Below are positions 1 through 8,109 of a DNA stretch of 64,000 bases, piece by piece. Positions within the stretch are counted from its first letter, which is position 1. The number at the start of each line of letters is the position of its first letter. The stretch is from assembly GCF_000455125.1 (NCBI RefSeq), contig NZ_AUWR01000016.1:1-64000 (forward strand). Reading direction: 5' to 3'. The notes beneath the pieces are model-generated. The model was given only the letters and a program-made list of their open reading frames with translations. It had not been told where the DNA came from and did not search any database. This DNA comes from Mycobacterium sp. UM_WGJ. GTDB taxonomy: Bacteria; Actinomycetota; Actinomycetes; Mycobacteriales; Mycobacteriaceae. The position numbers and the translations under genes are program-made.

Positions 1-467
1 TCGGCCCCCGGGCCGGCGCGCAAGCCCAGCATCGCCGCCGCCACCCATGGCAGGCAGCCGTACCCGACCAGCAGGCTCCAATGGCCCTGCAGCAGCCGCT
101 CGGCCACATACGGGTTCCAGATCACCACCGTGATCGCCACCAGTTGACCGGGCAGTCCGGACTCCGGCAGTACGGTCGCCACCAGCCGTGCCGCCCCGCA
201 TCCAGCAAGCCACAGGCCCATGAAGAGTAGCGCCTTGACCACGGTCCCGCCGTCGATCAGCCGCGACGCCAGCGCCACCGCGAAGTCTTGGGGTACCGCC
301 CGCGGGGATGCCTCACCCAGCCCGAGGGCGGCGCCGGTCAGATATGACCGCGGTGTCGAAACTGCGTCGCGCAACAGCAGATAACCCGGGCGCAGCAATG
401 GCGCCAGGATGAGCAGTGTCAGCCCGAGTGCATAGCACGGCGCGATCCAGGCTCTGGCGCGCACCAC
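1..467 (-). CDS. Polytopic membrane protein, Rv0226c-like (3' part outside window)
   Basis: Only the N-terminal 155 or so codons lie in the window; the frame runs off the left edge without a stop. The start is read as GTG at 467 (a second GTG follows at 464), a few bases after the stop of the upstream DUF3068 gene at 475, so the two are probably co-translated. The product is hydrophobic from the outset: a first membrane segment near residues 5-25, a loop, then a second hydrophobic stretch near residue 75 and the sequence VIWNPYVAERLLQGHWSLLV, which looks like a glycosyltransferase-C or polytopic envelope-protein loop. Gene order next to DUF3068 and an acyltransferase matches Rv0226c-Rv0228 of M. 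tuberculosis. The exact function is unknown; a role in envelope biogenesis is inferred from neighbours. Confidence 0.7.
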   Translation of the reverse strand, partial: MVRARAWIAPCYALGLTLLILAPLLRPGYLLLRDAVSTPRSYLTGAALGLGEASPRAVPQDFAVALASRLIDGGTVVKALLFMGLWLAGCGAARLVATVLPESGLPGQLVAITVVIWNPYVAERLLQGHWSLLVGYGCLPWVAAAMLGLRAGPGA

Positions 468-474
468 CGCGCAA

Positions 475-1743
475 CTACGGCTGGTCGGGAGCCGAATCCG
501 GGGTGCCCCGTTCCGGGGGGCTCGACTCCGGTGGCGTCGCCGGGCGGTCCAGCTGGGGACGTTGCGCCGGGATCTTCTCGGTCTCGGCTTCGGCACCGGA
601 CGGGCGATCGGCCGTCGGCGCCTTGGGCGCGAAACCGCCGAAGAATCCACCGTCGGAGCCGTGCCGGTCGCTGCGGCCCAGCGCGGCCTCGGCCGGCAGG
701 CTGAACCAGCCGACCAGGACTCCGCCGATCAAGCAGATCAGCCCCGCCGCGGTGAAGGTGATCGGCAGGACCCGGGACCACAGTGCCACCCGGTCACGTT
801 CGTTGCGCGCCGCGTTGACCTGCTGCTCGATGGTCTCCTCGGAGCTGGTGACCGTGTAGTCGGCCAGTGCGATCTCCGGCTTGAGCGCGTCCCGGGCGTA
901 GTAGTGGTTGGCGTGCAGCTTCGACTTGACGATGGTGCCCGAGACGGGGTCGACCCACATGGTGCGCTGCGCGGCGTAGTACCGCGTCATCGTGACGTCC
1001 TCGTCGGGGTCGGCGCCTTCGATGTTCCAGAGTCGGGCGGGCGCGGTGATCTCACCGTCTTCGTCGTGGCCGTAGAGCGACGGGTAGCGGACCGGCTCGG
1101 TCAGGCTGCCGTCGTTGTCGTAGCCGACGTTCTGGACGAACCGGTAGGTAGTCAGCCCGTTGACGTCGTCCTCACCCTCGTAGTTGGCCTCGTAGGCCTT
1201 CTGCGCGATCGGGTCGAAGTACTGGTAGGACTGCTTCTTGGTGTCGAAGGGGAACCGGTACGACAGTCCCTCGTGCGGCAGGGCGATGTTGGTGGGCGGG
1301 CTCTCGTCCTCAAAGTTGCGCGGTCGCTGCACCGAGCCACCCGGGTGTGTGTCGTCCGAAACCGCCTCGGCGGTCGTGCGGTTCAGCGTCACGGTGTCGA
1401 CGATGGCCAACAGCAGCCCGGTGTCCTTCTGCCGGTCCGCGCGCCGCAGCGACGAGCCGACCTGCAGGGTCACCACGTCGGCATTGGCGGGCGACTCGAC
1501 CCCGATCTGTTGCTGGGACACCAGCGGCACGTCCTGGTCGACGACGGCGTGCTCGCTGCCGAGAGACTCCGGGTCCAACGCGGCGCCGCTGCCGTTGCCG
1601 ATCAGCGTGACGTCGATGTCGAGCGGGATCTTGGCGATTTTGCCCACCGTGTAGGTGGACAGCAGCAGTGCCGCAACCATCAGGGCGGCGCCGAGGCCCA
1701 TGACTGCGCATGCCGCGATACGCATCATGATTGCTCGGTTCAC
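475..1743 (-). CDS. DUF3068 membrane protein (Rv0227c-like)
   Basis: A 422-residue protein. I chose the GTG at 1743 because an AAAGGAGG box ends 10 bases upstream; the frame stays open further 5', but that part has no ribosome site. A membrane segment near residues 8-30 (AVMGLGAALMVAALLLS) anchors a large extracytoplasmic domain rich in Asp, Thr and Tyr. A second segment near residues 325-350 (TAAGLICLIGGVLVGWF) is followed by a charged, Pro-rich cytoplasmic tail. The two-anchor architecture and length match DUF3068, an actinobacterial family annotated as porin-PorA-like. The acyltransferase gene is divergent (start 1848) and the Rv0226c-like gene lies directly downstream. The biochemical function is not established. 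Confidence 0.85.
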   Translation of the reverse strand: MNRAIMMRIAACAVMGLGAALMVAALLLSTYTVGKIAKIPLDIDVTLIGNGSGAALDPESLGSEHAVVDQDVPLVSQQQIGVESPANADVVTLQVGSSLRRADRQKDTGLLLAIVDTVTLNRTTAEAVSDDTHPGGSVQRPRNFEDESPPTNIALPHEGLSYRFPFDTKKQSYQYFDPIAQKAYEANYEGEDDVNGLTTYRFVQNVGYDNDGSLTEPVRYPSLYGHDEDGEITAPARLWNIEGADPDEDVTMTRYYAAQRTMWVDPVSGTIVKSKLHANHYYARDALKPEIALADYTVTSSEETIEQQVNAARNERDRVALWSRVLPITFTAAGLICLIGGVLVGWFSLPAEAALGRSDRHGSDGGFFGGFAPKAPTADRPSGAEAETEKIPAQRPQLDRPATPPESSPPERGTPDSAPDQP

Positions 1744-1847
1744 GTCGCCGCATCCTCCTTTTGTCCCGGTACCCAAATTTGTTTGACCCTAACAGCAGCA
1801 GCCGCAACAGCTACTGTGTGTCCATCGATGCCTCGGTCGGAAATCAG

Positions 1848-3038
1848 ATGAGTCAGCAGGTGGGTGGCGTACGTAGCTTCCTGCCCGCAGTCGAGGGTAT
1901 GCGCGCCTGCGCGGCTATCGGGGTCGTGATCACACACGTCGCGTTTCAGACCGGACACTCGTCGGGGATCAGCGGCCGGATGTGGGGTCGTTTCGACATG
2001 GCGGTCGCGGTGTTCTTCGCGCTGAGCGGATTTTTGCTGTGGCGTGGGCACGCGGCGGCCGCGCGCGGACTGCGTCCGGCGCCGCGCACCGGGCATTACC
2101 TGCGTTCACGGGTGGTGCGGATCATGCCGGCCTACCTGGTGTCGGTGGTGGTGATCCTGGCGCTGCTGCCCGATGCCGGCGGCGCCAGCCTGGTGGTGTG
2201 GCTGGCCAATCTCACGATGACCCAGATCTATGTGCCGCTGACTCTGACCCCGGGCCTTACCCAGATGTGGAGCCTGGCCGTGGAGGTCAGCTTCTACGTG
2301 GCCCTGCCGCTGCTGGCATTGGCGGCGCGGCGGTTGCCGGTGCGCGCCCGAGTACCGGCGATCGCCGGCGTGGCGTTGCTCAGCCTGGGGTGGGGGTTCT
2401 TGCCCATCCACACCCCCTACGGGGTGAATCCGTTGAACTGGGCGCCGGCCTACGGCTGCTGGTTCGGGGCGGGCATGCTGCTGGCCGAGTGGGCGTACAG
2501 CCCGGTAGGGCGGGTGCACCGGCTGGCCCGTCGGCGGCTGCCCATGGCAGGGGTGACTCTGGTGGCGTTCGCAGTGGCGGCCTCGCCACTGGCTGGGCCG
2601 GAGGGGCTGACTTCGGCCACCGTCGGTCAGTTCATCGTGCGCACCGCGATGGGCGGGGTGCTGGCGTGGGCGTTGTTGGCGCCGCTGGTGCTGGATCGGC
2701 CCGACACACCGCACCGGTTCCTGGCCAGCGCGCCGATGGTGACGTTGGGCCGCTGGTCCTACGGAATCTTCATCTGGCACCTGGCGGCTCTCGACATGGT
2801 GTTCCCCGTCATCGGCCGATTCGCCTTCACCGGTGATATGGCGGTGGTGCTGGCGCTGACGCTGGTGTTCACCGTCGCCATCGCCGCGGTGAGCTATGCC
2901 CTGGTGGAGCAACCGTGCCGCGAGAAGCTACGAGGTTGGGAGACCCGGCATCTGCGGGAGCGCTCCGATGCCGATCAGGCGGCCTTGCCCGACGGGGTGT
3001 ACTCGGCGGAGTCGCTGGTGAATTCGGGCGTGCCGTAG
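1848..3038 (+). CDS. Acyltransferase 3 family integral membrane protein (Rv0228-like)
   Basis: A 396-residue polytopic protein of the acyltransferase-3 family, which O-acylates sugars or lipids at the membrane. The N-terminal motif FLPAVEGMRACAAIGVVITH carries the conserved Glu/Arg and the His expected near the start of the first membrane helix. About ten hydrophobic segments follow, including one with MWSLAVEVSFYVALPLL, a typical family signature. The ATG at 1848 is used because it places the family motif about 12 residues from the N-terminus; in-frame codons further upstream add a sequence unlike the family. The last 64 bases overlap the 3' end of the convergent MpaB-type gene, so the C-terminal tail after about residue 375 is read from DNA that codes on both strands. 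Substrate unknown. Confidence 0.88.
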   Translation: MSQQVGGVRSFLPAVEGMRACAAIGVVITHVAFQTGHSSGISGRMWGRFDMAVAVFFALSGFLLWRGHAAAARGLRPAPRTGHYLRSRVVRIMPAYLVSVVVILALLPDAGGASLVVWLANLTMTQIYVPLTLTPGLTQMWSLAVEVSFYVALPLLALAARRLPVRARVPAIAGVALLSLGWGFLPIHTPYGVNPLNWAPAYGCWFGAGMLLAEWAYSPVGRVHRLARRRLPMAGVTLVAFAVAASPLAGPEGLTSATVGQFIVRTAMGGVLAWALLAPLVLDRPDTPHRFLASAPMVTLGRWSYGIFIWHLAALDMVFPVIGRFAFTGDMAVVLALTLVFTVAIAAVSYALVEQPCREKLRGWETRHLRERSDADQAALPDGVYSAESLVNSGVP

Positions 3039-4303
3039 GCGGCCAGTCGTCGCTTGAGCAGCCTGAGTATGTAGGCGTTGGTCAGCCGGCGCAGGCCCGG
3101 GGTGCGCACAGCGCGCTGCACCACCAGCAGGCGACCCGTCACGAACGGAGCCGTCAGGGCGATCCGCGCGTAGTCGCCGGCGCTGAGCGTGACGCTCATC
3201 TTCTTGGCCACGTCTCGCCTGCCGCCGCAGAACGTCTTGACGAAAAAGGCCTTGCTGTAGCTCTTCTCCACCGCATCGGCGATGCGCTCACGCAGCGTCT
3301 GCTCCTGGCGCAGGTAGGCGGCCATGGTCGAGCGGACCAGTTCCCCGCAGGTGGCGTCGTCGAAGTCGTCGCGCAGTAGCGCAGCGCGGGCGCTGAACAC
3401 CCGGATGATCTCATCGGGCGTGGTCGGCAGCAGTTCTTCCGGCAGGCCGAGGAGCACGCAGCGATAGCGGGTGAACTCGACCTGGGCGCGCTCGCTCGGG
3501 GTGAATTCGGTGCGTCCTTTCCGGCGGGCGTCCATCGCCAGCACGAAGAGGTTGATCATCCCGGCCGGCATCTGGTCGATCTGCGGAATCGGCAGCCCGT
3601 AGATGTCGATGTCCCATTTCGGCGATCGCTTGAGCGCGTTGAAGCGGACCATCGAGTGCATCAGCCGCACCATGGCCGCGGCCTCGAAGCCCGGGCCGTG
3701 CCGGTCCAGCGCGCCGGGCAGCGTGGTGACGGCGAAGAAACTGGTGGTTTCGTTGACCCGCCCGGCGGCACGCTTGCCCGACAGTGCGCCGGTCAGCGCC
3801 ATCGGCAGCGCGGCATAGGTGTTGAGGAAGGTCGCGATGAACGCACCGCGGACGACGAAGGGTGCCAACAGCGCCATCGGGAGACGGGAATGCTCTGCTC
3901 CCTTACGCACCAGATCCATGTCCAGCCAGTCCGGGGTGGCCTCCATGTCGGCGATGAACGCAGCCAGCTCCGGCGGGGCGTCGGGCACCGCGTCGACACC
4001 GTGGCGGCAGGCCTGCTTGAGCATGCCGATCAGGGTGCTGACGCTGTGCTGGCCCATCAATGCGGCGTAGGAGTCCGACACCACGTCGCCCAGCCAGGTG
4101 GCCGTCGTGATCAGCTCGACGGCGGCATCGTCGGCCAGCAACTTGGCCCGGGTGGCGGGGTTGCCCGGCAGGGACGCGACGTCGTCGGGGGAGGCGGCCG
4201 TGCGGTAGGGCTGCACGTCGAAGTCCAGGTCGCCGTAGAGCTCCGGCAGCAGCTCGGCCTGCCGGCGAACGCGCTGGTACAGGTCGGGGTAGTGCGTGGG
4301 CAT
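2975..4303 (-). CDS. MpaB/DUF2236 family oxygenase-like protein, copy 1
   Basis: A 442-residue DUF2236 protein, the family that includes rubber oxygenase Lcp and fungal MpaB. It is probably a b-type haem enzyme that cleaves C=C bonds or oxidises a hydrophobic substrate. Arg182, Thr186 (in GRVNETTSFF) and His216 (in MVRLMHSMVR) have the same mutual spacing as Arg164/Thr168/His198 of Lcp as I remember it; the His would be the haem ligand. The ATG at 4303 has GGAGGT six bases upstream. It is divergent from a TetR gene with a palindrome in between and convergent with the acyltransferase, overlapping it by 64 bases. A paralogue of identical length lies at 5067-6395. No signal peptide is visible. 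Substrate unknown. Confidence 0.85.
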   Translation of the reverse strand: MPTHYPDLYQRVRRQAELLPELYGDLDFDVQPYRTAASPDDVASLPGNPATRAKLLADDAAVELITTATWLGDVVSDSYAALMGQHSVSTLIGMLKQACRHGVDAVPDAPPELAAFIADMEATPDWLDMDLVRKGAEHSRLPMALLAPFVVRGAFIATFLNTYAALPMALTGALSGKRAAGRVNETTSFFAVTTLPGALDRHGPGFEAAAMVRLMHSMVRFNALKRSPKWDIDIYGLPIPQIDQMPAGMINLFVLAMDARRKGRTEFTPSERAQVEFTRYRCVLLGLPEELLPTTPDEIIRVFSARAALLRDDFDDATCGELVRSTMAAYLRQEQTLRERIADAVEKSYSKAFFVKTFCGGRRDVAKKMSVTLSAGDYARIALTAPFVTGRLLVVQRAVRTPGLRRLTNAYILRLLKRRLAAYGTPEFTSDSAEYTPSGKAA

Positions 4304-4341
4304 CCAAGACCTCCGGTGAACGAATTTCGGCCGCACTATGG

Positions 4342-4361
4342 CACAAATTCATGTAATTGTG
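4342..4361. promoter_or_regulatory. Palindromic operator candidate between MpaB copy 1 and its TetR gene
   Basis: The 20-bp sequence CACAAATTCATGTAATTGTG matches its own reverse complement at 16 of 20 positions. It lies in the 149-bp gap between the divergent mpaB-like gene (start 4303) and the TetR gene (start about 4453). Size and place fit a TetR operator controlling both genes. Binding is inferred. Confidence 0.6.
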
Positions 4362-4452
4362 TCACGATAACAGGTGCGAAGACCCGCCGACGGACCCGCT
4401 GGCCTACCTCGCGTCGGCCCAGCTCACCGCGCAGCATGACAGGATGAACGCC

Positions 4453-5046
4453 ATGGGAAGTCCGGCAACGGTCAAGGTCGCCGATCCCATGACTGGCACG
4501 GCGGGCGCCATCGTCGCGGCCGCCCGCGTGGAGTTCGCCCGGCATGCCTTTCGTCGCGCCAACATCGATGCGGTCGCCCAGCGCGCCGGGGTGAGTCGCC
4601 GCACGCTGTACCGGCACTTCCCCACCAAGGAAGCACTGTTCGAGCAGCTGGTGGAAACCGACACGCAAGCGCTGTTCGTCGAACTCGGCAACGCCGCCCG
4701 CGCGCAGGACGCCCGCGGCGCCATCGTGGAATGCTTCACCCTGGCCATGCGCCGCATCACCGAGAGTCCGCTGGCGACCGCGGTCATCGAAAGTGAGCCG
4801 GAACTGCTCATCGGAGTCAATACCCCCAGCGGTGAGAAGGCGCTGGTGCGTGCCAGCCATCTGGTCGCCGCGACGCTGCGTCTCTGTGGAGTCGGCATGC
4901 CCGACGATGAGGTCCTCACCACCGCCGAAATCCTGGTGCGGCTGGTCGCCTCACTGCTCACCAACAGGGCAGGGGTCCTCGACATCAACGACACCGCCGC
5001 CGTTCGCAAATTCGCCCAGACCTACCTCGCCCGACTGGTCTGGTAG
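4453..5046 (+). CDS. TetR/AcrR family transcriptional regulator
   Basis: A 197-residue one-component repressor-type regulator. Residues about 15-60 form the TetR helix-turn-helix: VEFARHAFRRANIDAVAQRA followed by GVSRRTLYRHFPTKEALF, with the typical LYRHFPTKE recognition-helix end. The rest is a helical ligand domain of unknown specificity. The ATG at 4453 is preceded at nine bases by AGGATG; an in-frame ATG at 4444 is a weaker alternative. The gene is divergent from MpaB copy 1 with a palindrome between them, and convergent with MpaB copy 2, whose stop lies 20 bases away. The likely target is the adjacent oxygenase gene. Confidence 0.85.
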   Translation: MGSPATVKVADPMTGTAGAIVAAARVEFARHAFRRANIDAVAQRAGVSRRTLYRHFPTKEALFEQLVETDTQALFVELGNAARAQDARGAIVECFTLAMRRITESPLATAVIESEPELLIGVNTPSGEKALVRASHLVAATLRLCGVGMPDDEVLTTAEILVRLVASLLTNRAGVLDINDTAAVRKFAQTYLARLVW

Positions 5047-5066
5047 CCGGCGGGCACCCGGACCCG

Positions 5067-6395
5067 TTACGCCAGCTGTCCAGCTGGCGTGTAATCCTTT
5101 GCATCGCTGGTGAATTCGGGCTTGCCATAGGTCTTGAGCCGACGCTTGACGAGCCGCACCAGGTAGTCATCGGTGATCTGGCGGAGTGCCGGGATCCGAT
5201 TGGCGCGCCGAACCACCAGTAGGCGCCCGATGATGAACGGCGCCGTCACGGCGATCCGCAGGTAGTCGGCCAGGCCGATCGGCACTCCCTTGTCCTTGGC
5301 CACGGCGCGGTCGCCGTTGCAGAAGGCCTTCGTGAAAGCTGCCTTGCTGTAACTCTTCTCGACGGCATCGGCCATGCGTTCCCATCGGGTGTCGACGGGT
5401 CGCAGATAGGCGGCCATAGTCGAGCGCACCATCTCGCCACAGGTGGCGTCGTCGAAGTCCTCACGCAGTAGCGCCGCGCGGGTGTGGATGAGGTGGATGA
5501 TCTCGGTGGGCGTGGTCGGCAGGAGCTCCTCGGGCAGCCCCAGCAAAAACGCGCGGTAGCGAGTGAATTCGACCTGGGCGCGCTCGCTCGGCGTGAATTC
5601 GGTGCGCCCTTTCCGGTGGGCGGCCGTAGCCAGCAGGTAGAGGTTGATCATTCCGGCCGGCATCTGGTCGACCTGGGGGACGGGGACGCCGTAGACGTCG
5701 ACGTCCCACTTGTCCGAGCGCTTGAGCGCGTTGTAGCGGACCATCGAGTGCATCAGCCGCACCATGGCGGCCGCTTCGAATCCGGGGCCGTAGCGGTCCA
5801 GAGCGCCGGGCAGCGTGGTGACGGCGAAGAAGCTGGTGGTCTCGTTGACCCGGCGCGCGGCGCGGCGGCCGGACAACGCGCCGGTCAGCGCCATCGGCAA
5901 TGCGGCGTAGGTGTTGACGAAGGTCGCGATGAAGGCGCCTCGGGTGACGAACGGCGCCACCAGGGCCGCCGGGATGCGGGCGTGCCGTGCACCCTCACGC
6001 ACCAGATCCATGTCCAGCCAGGAGGGCGCGGCTTCCATGTCGGCGATGAACGCCGCCAACTCCGGCGGCGCGCCGGGCACGGCGTCGATGCCTTCGCGGC
6101 AGGCCACCTGGAGCATGTCGATCAGAGCGGAAACGCTGTACTCGGACATCAGTGCCGCATAGGGATCGGCCACCACGTCGCCCAGCAGGGTTGTCGTGCA
6201 GATCAGTTCGACGGCTTGTTCGTCGGCCAGATAGGGAGCGCGGTCGGCGACCCACTGCGGCAGCGCCGAGAGGTCGCCCGGGTCGGTGGTGGTGCGGTAG
6301 GGCTGCGCGTCGAAGTCGATGCCGCCGTAAAGGCCCGGCTGCAGCTCGCGCTGACTGTGAACACGGCGCGCAAGCTCGGGGTAGTGCGTGGGCAT
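5067..6395 (-). CDS. MpaB/DUF2236 family oxygenase-like protein, copy 2
   Basis: A 442-residue paralogue of the gene at 2975-4303, with the same length and no obvious indels. It keeps the putative haem-pocket residues Arg182, Thr186 and His216 in identical context (RRVNETTSFF and MVRLMHSMVR). The N-terminal half is more divergent than the core, which suggests a changed substrate. The ATG at 6395 is chosen because a GGAGGT box lies six bases upstream; the open frame continues upstream through the operator, but this is not expected to be translated. It is divergent from a second TetR gene. The module MpaB-TetR is thus present twice in tandem. Substrate and physiological role unknown. Confidence 0.85.
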   Translation of the reverse strand: MPTHYPELARRVHSQRELQPGLYGGIDFDAQPYRTTTDPGDLSALPQWVADRAPYLADEQAVELICTTTLLGDVVADPYAALMSEYSVSALIDMLQVACREGIDAVPGAPPELAAFIADMEAAPSWLDMDLVREGARHARIPAALVAPFVTRGAFIATFVNTYAALPMALTGALSGRRAARRVNETTSFFAVTTLPGALDRYGPGFEAAAMVRLMHSMVRYNALKRSDKWDVDVYGVPVPQVDQMPAGMINLYLLATAAHRKGRTEFTPSERAQVEFTRYRAFLLGLPEELLPTTPTEIIHLIHTRAALLREDFDDATCGEMVRSTMAAYLRPVDTRWERMADAVEKSYSKAAFTKAFCNGDRAVAKDKGVPIGLADYLRIAVTAPFIIGRLLVVRRANRIPALRQITDDYLVRLVKRRLKTYGKPEFTSDAKDYTPAGQLA

Positions 6396-6405
6396 CCGAC
6401 CTCCG

Positions 6406-6428
6406 GTAACTAACATATTGTTAGTTAC
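6406..6428. promoter_or_regulatory. Near-perfect TetR-type operator upstream of MpaB copy 2
   Basis: Two 10-bp arms, GTAACTAACA and TGTTAGTTAC, are perfect inverted repeats separated by three bases (TAT). The element begins right beside the ribosome-binding site of the MpaB gene. It also covers most of the -35 region of the divergent TetR gene, whose candidate -10 hexamer TATGCT is at 6447-6452. This position would let one TetR dimer block both promoters. The sequence differs clearly from the operator of the first module. Confidence 0.75.
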
Positions 6429-6459
6429 AGGTAACAGGCCGTTATTTATGCTGTCAACT

Positions 6460-7062
6460 ATGACTTTGGCGCAGTCGCGGCGGCGGATGACGGCCGAGGC
6501 TCGGCGTAGCCAGATCCTCGACGTCACCCACGCGATCGTGGATGCGGAAGGCTTCCACGCCGCCACGCCGAATCGAATAGCCCGCGAGGCCGGGATCAAC
6601 CGCTCGCTGCTCTACCAGCAGTTCGGTGACCCCGCCGGCCTGTTCGTCGCGCTGATCGATCGCGAAGCCGCCCGCGCGGGCGCCCAGTTCGCAGAGGTGA
6701 TCGCCGAAGCGGCGGAACCCGGTGGCGACGGCGACCTGGCCGGCAGATTCGACAGCGTGGTCAAGGCCGCCGACGCCCATCCCGCGACCTGGCGGCTGTT
6801 CCTGTTCCCCCCGCAGGGCGCGCCGCCGGAACTGCATGAACGCCTTGCGCAGGCGCAAGAAGTGGTGCGCGGCTATCTGGCGGGTGAGTTGCTGCGTGTC
6901 TACCCGGACCTGCCGGATCCCGACTACACCGCCCGCGTGCTACACGCAGTCGCCCGTGAACTCCTGCAGTTGCGCCTCAGCGATCCCGACGCCGCCACCC
7001 ACGAGCGGTTGCACGCGCTGGTCCGATCATTGGCGCTACGTGCTGCGACACCGGCACGGTGA
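6460..7062 (+). CDS. TetR/AcrR family transcriptional regulator
   Basis: A 200-residue regulator. The N-terminal DNA-binding domain is clear at about residues 12-60, with QILDVTHAIVDAEGFHAATP then REAGINRSLLYQQFGDPAGL. No Shine-Dalgarno sequence precedes it. A TANNNT -10 hexamer (TATGCT, 6447-6452) ends exactly seven bases before the ATG at 6460, so the transcript is probably leaderless; an ATG at 6448 is the alternative. It is divergent from MpaB copy 2 across a strong palindrome and convergent with php, 16 bp away. It is probably the repressor of the adjacent oxygenase gene and of itself. Confidence 0.83.
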   Translation: MTLAQSRRRMTAEARRSQILDVTHAIVDAEGFHAATPNRIAREAGINRSLLYQQFGDPAGLFVALIDREAARAGAQFAEVIAEAAEPGGDGDLAGRFDSVVKAADAHPATWRLFLFPPQGAPPELHERLAQAQEVVRGYLAGELLRVYPDLPDPDYTARVLHAVARELLQLRLSDPDAATHERLHALVRSLALRAATPAR

Positions 7063-7078
7063 AAGTCACGGTGCGGCC

Positions 7079-8056
7079 TCAGTAGCCGCCGGAGTGCTCG
7101 AAGATCTTGCGCGGGTTGTCGACCAGCATGGTGCGCAGCTGCTCTTCGGTGACGCCGCGCTGCCGTAGCGCCGGAATCACGTCATTGTGGATGTGCAGGT
7201 AGTGCCAGTTCGGTGCGGCCACTGAGCTCAGATCGCCGGGCAGCGCGTCGAAATAGCAGTTGGCGTCGTGGGAGAGCACCATCTTGTCGGCATGGCCGCG
7301 CTCGCACATGGCCGCCACGGTGTTCACGCGCTCCTCGAACGGCAGGATCAGGTCGATGCCGAAGCGGTCCATGCCCAGATACGATCCCGCCGCGATCAGC
7401 TCCTCCAGGTAGCCCAGATCGGTGCTGTCCCCGGAGTGCCCGATCACCACCCGGGACAGGTCGACGCCTTCTTCTTCGAAGATGCGCTGCTGCTCCAGGC
7501 CGCGGCGAGTGCCGGCGTGGGTGTGCGTGGAGATGGGCGCGCCGGTGCGGCGGTGGGCGTTGGCCACCGCGCGCAGCACCCGCTCGACGCCGGGAGTCAC
7601 GCCCGGTTCGTCGGTGGCGCACTTGAGGATTCCCGCCTTGATCCCGGTGTCGGCGATGCCGGACTCGATGTCGCGGACAAACATGTCGGCCATGATCTCG
7701 GGTCCGTCCAGCATGGTTCCGGGTCCGCGATAGTGGTAGAAGAACGGCACGTCGTTGTAGGTGTAGATACCGGTGGCCACCACGATGTTCAGGTCGGTGC
7801 CGGCGGCCACGCGGGCGATCCGTGGGATGTAGCGGCCCAGTCCGATCACGGTCAGGTCGACGATGGTGTCGACTCCGGCGGCCTTCAACGCGCCCAGTCG
7901 GGCGATCGCGTCGGCCACCCGGGCGTCCTCGTCGCCCCAGGCGTCCGGATAGTTCTGGGCGATCTCGGTGGTCATGATGAACACGTGCTCGTGCATCAGG
8001 GTGACGCCGAGGTCAGCGGTGTCGATGGGCCCGCGCGCGGTGTGGCATTGCGACAT
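7079..8056 (-). CDS. php: Phosphotriesterase-family metal hydrolase / lactonase (Rv0230c, php-like)
   Basis: A 325-residue amidohydrolase-superfamily protein. Metal ligands expected for the phosphotriesterase family are visible: His-x-His in MHEHVF near the N-terminus, the bridging Lys in GIKAGILKCATDE, His in STHTHAG, His in VVIGHSGDSTD, and the catalytic Asp in LSHDANCYF. Most microbial members are phosphotriesterase-like lactonases acting on lactones or acyl-homoserine lactones with weak organophosphate activity; which holds here cannot be read from sequence. No signal peptide, so probably cytoplasmic. It is convergent with the TetR gene and upstream (53 bp) of it lies the MarR gene on the same strand. 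Confidence 0.9.
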   Translation of the reverse strand: MSQCHTARGPIDTADLGVTLMHEHVFIMTTEIAQNYPDAWGDEDARVADAIARLGALKAAGVDTIVDLTVIGLGRYIPRIARVAAGTDLNIVVATGIYTYNDVPFFYHYRGPGTMLDGPEIMADMFVRDIESGIADTGIKAGILKCATDEPGVTPGVERVLRAVANAHRRTGAPISTHTHAGTRRGLEQQRIFEEEGVDLSRVVIGHSGDSTDLGYLEELIAAGSYLGMDRFGIDLILPFEERVNTVAAMCERGHADKMVLSHDANCYFDALPGDLSSVAAPNWHYLHIHNDVIPALRQRGVTEEQLRTMLVDNPRKIFEHSGGY

Positions 8057-8109
8057 GGCTCGATCGTATGGAGATTGGCGCGGCGGGCGGTTGCCTTCGC
8101 CGAGAATGC

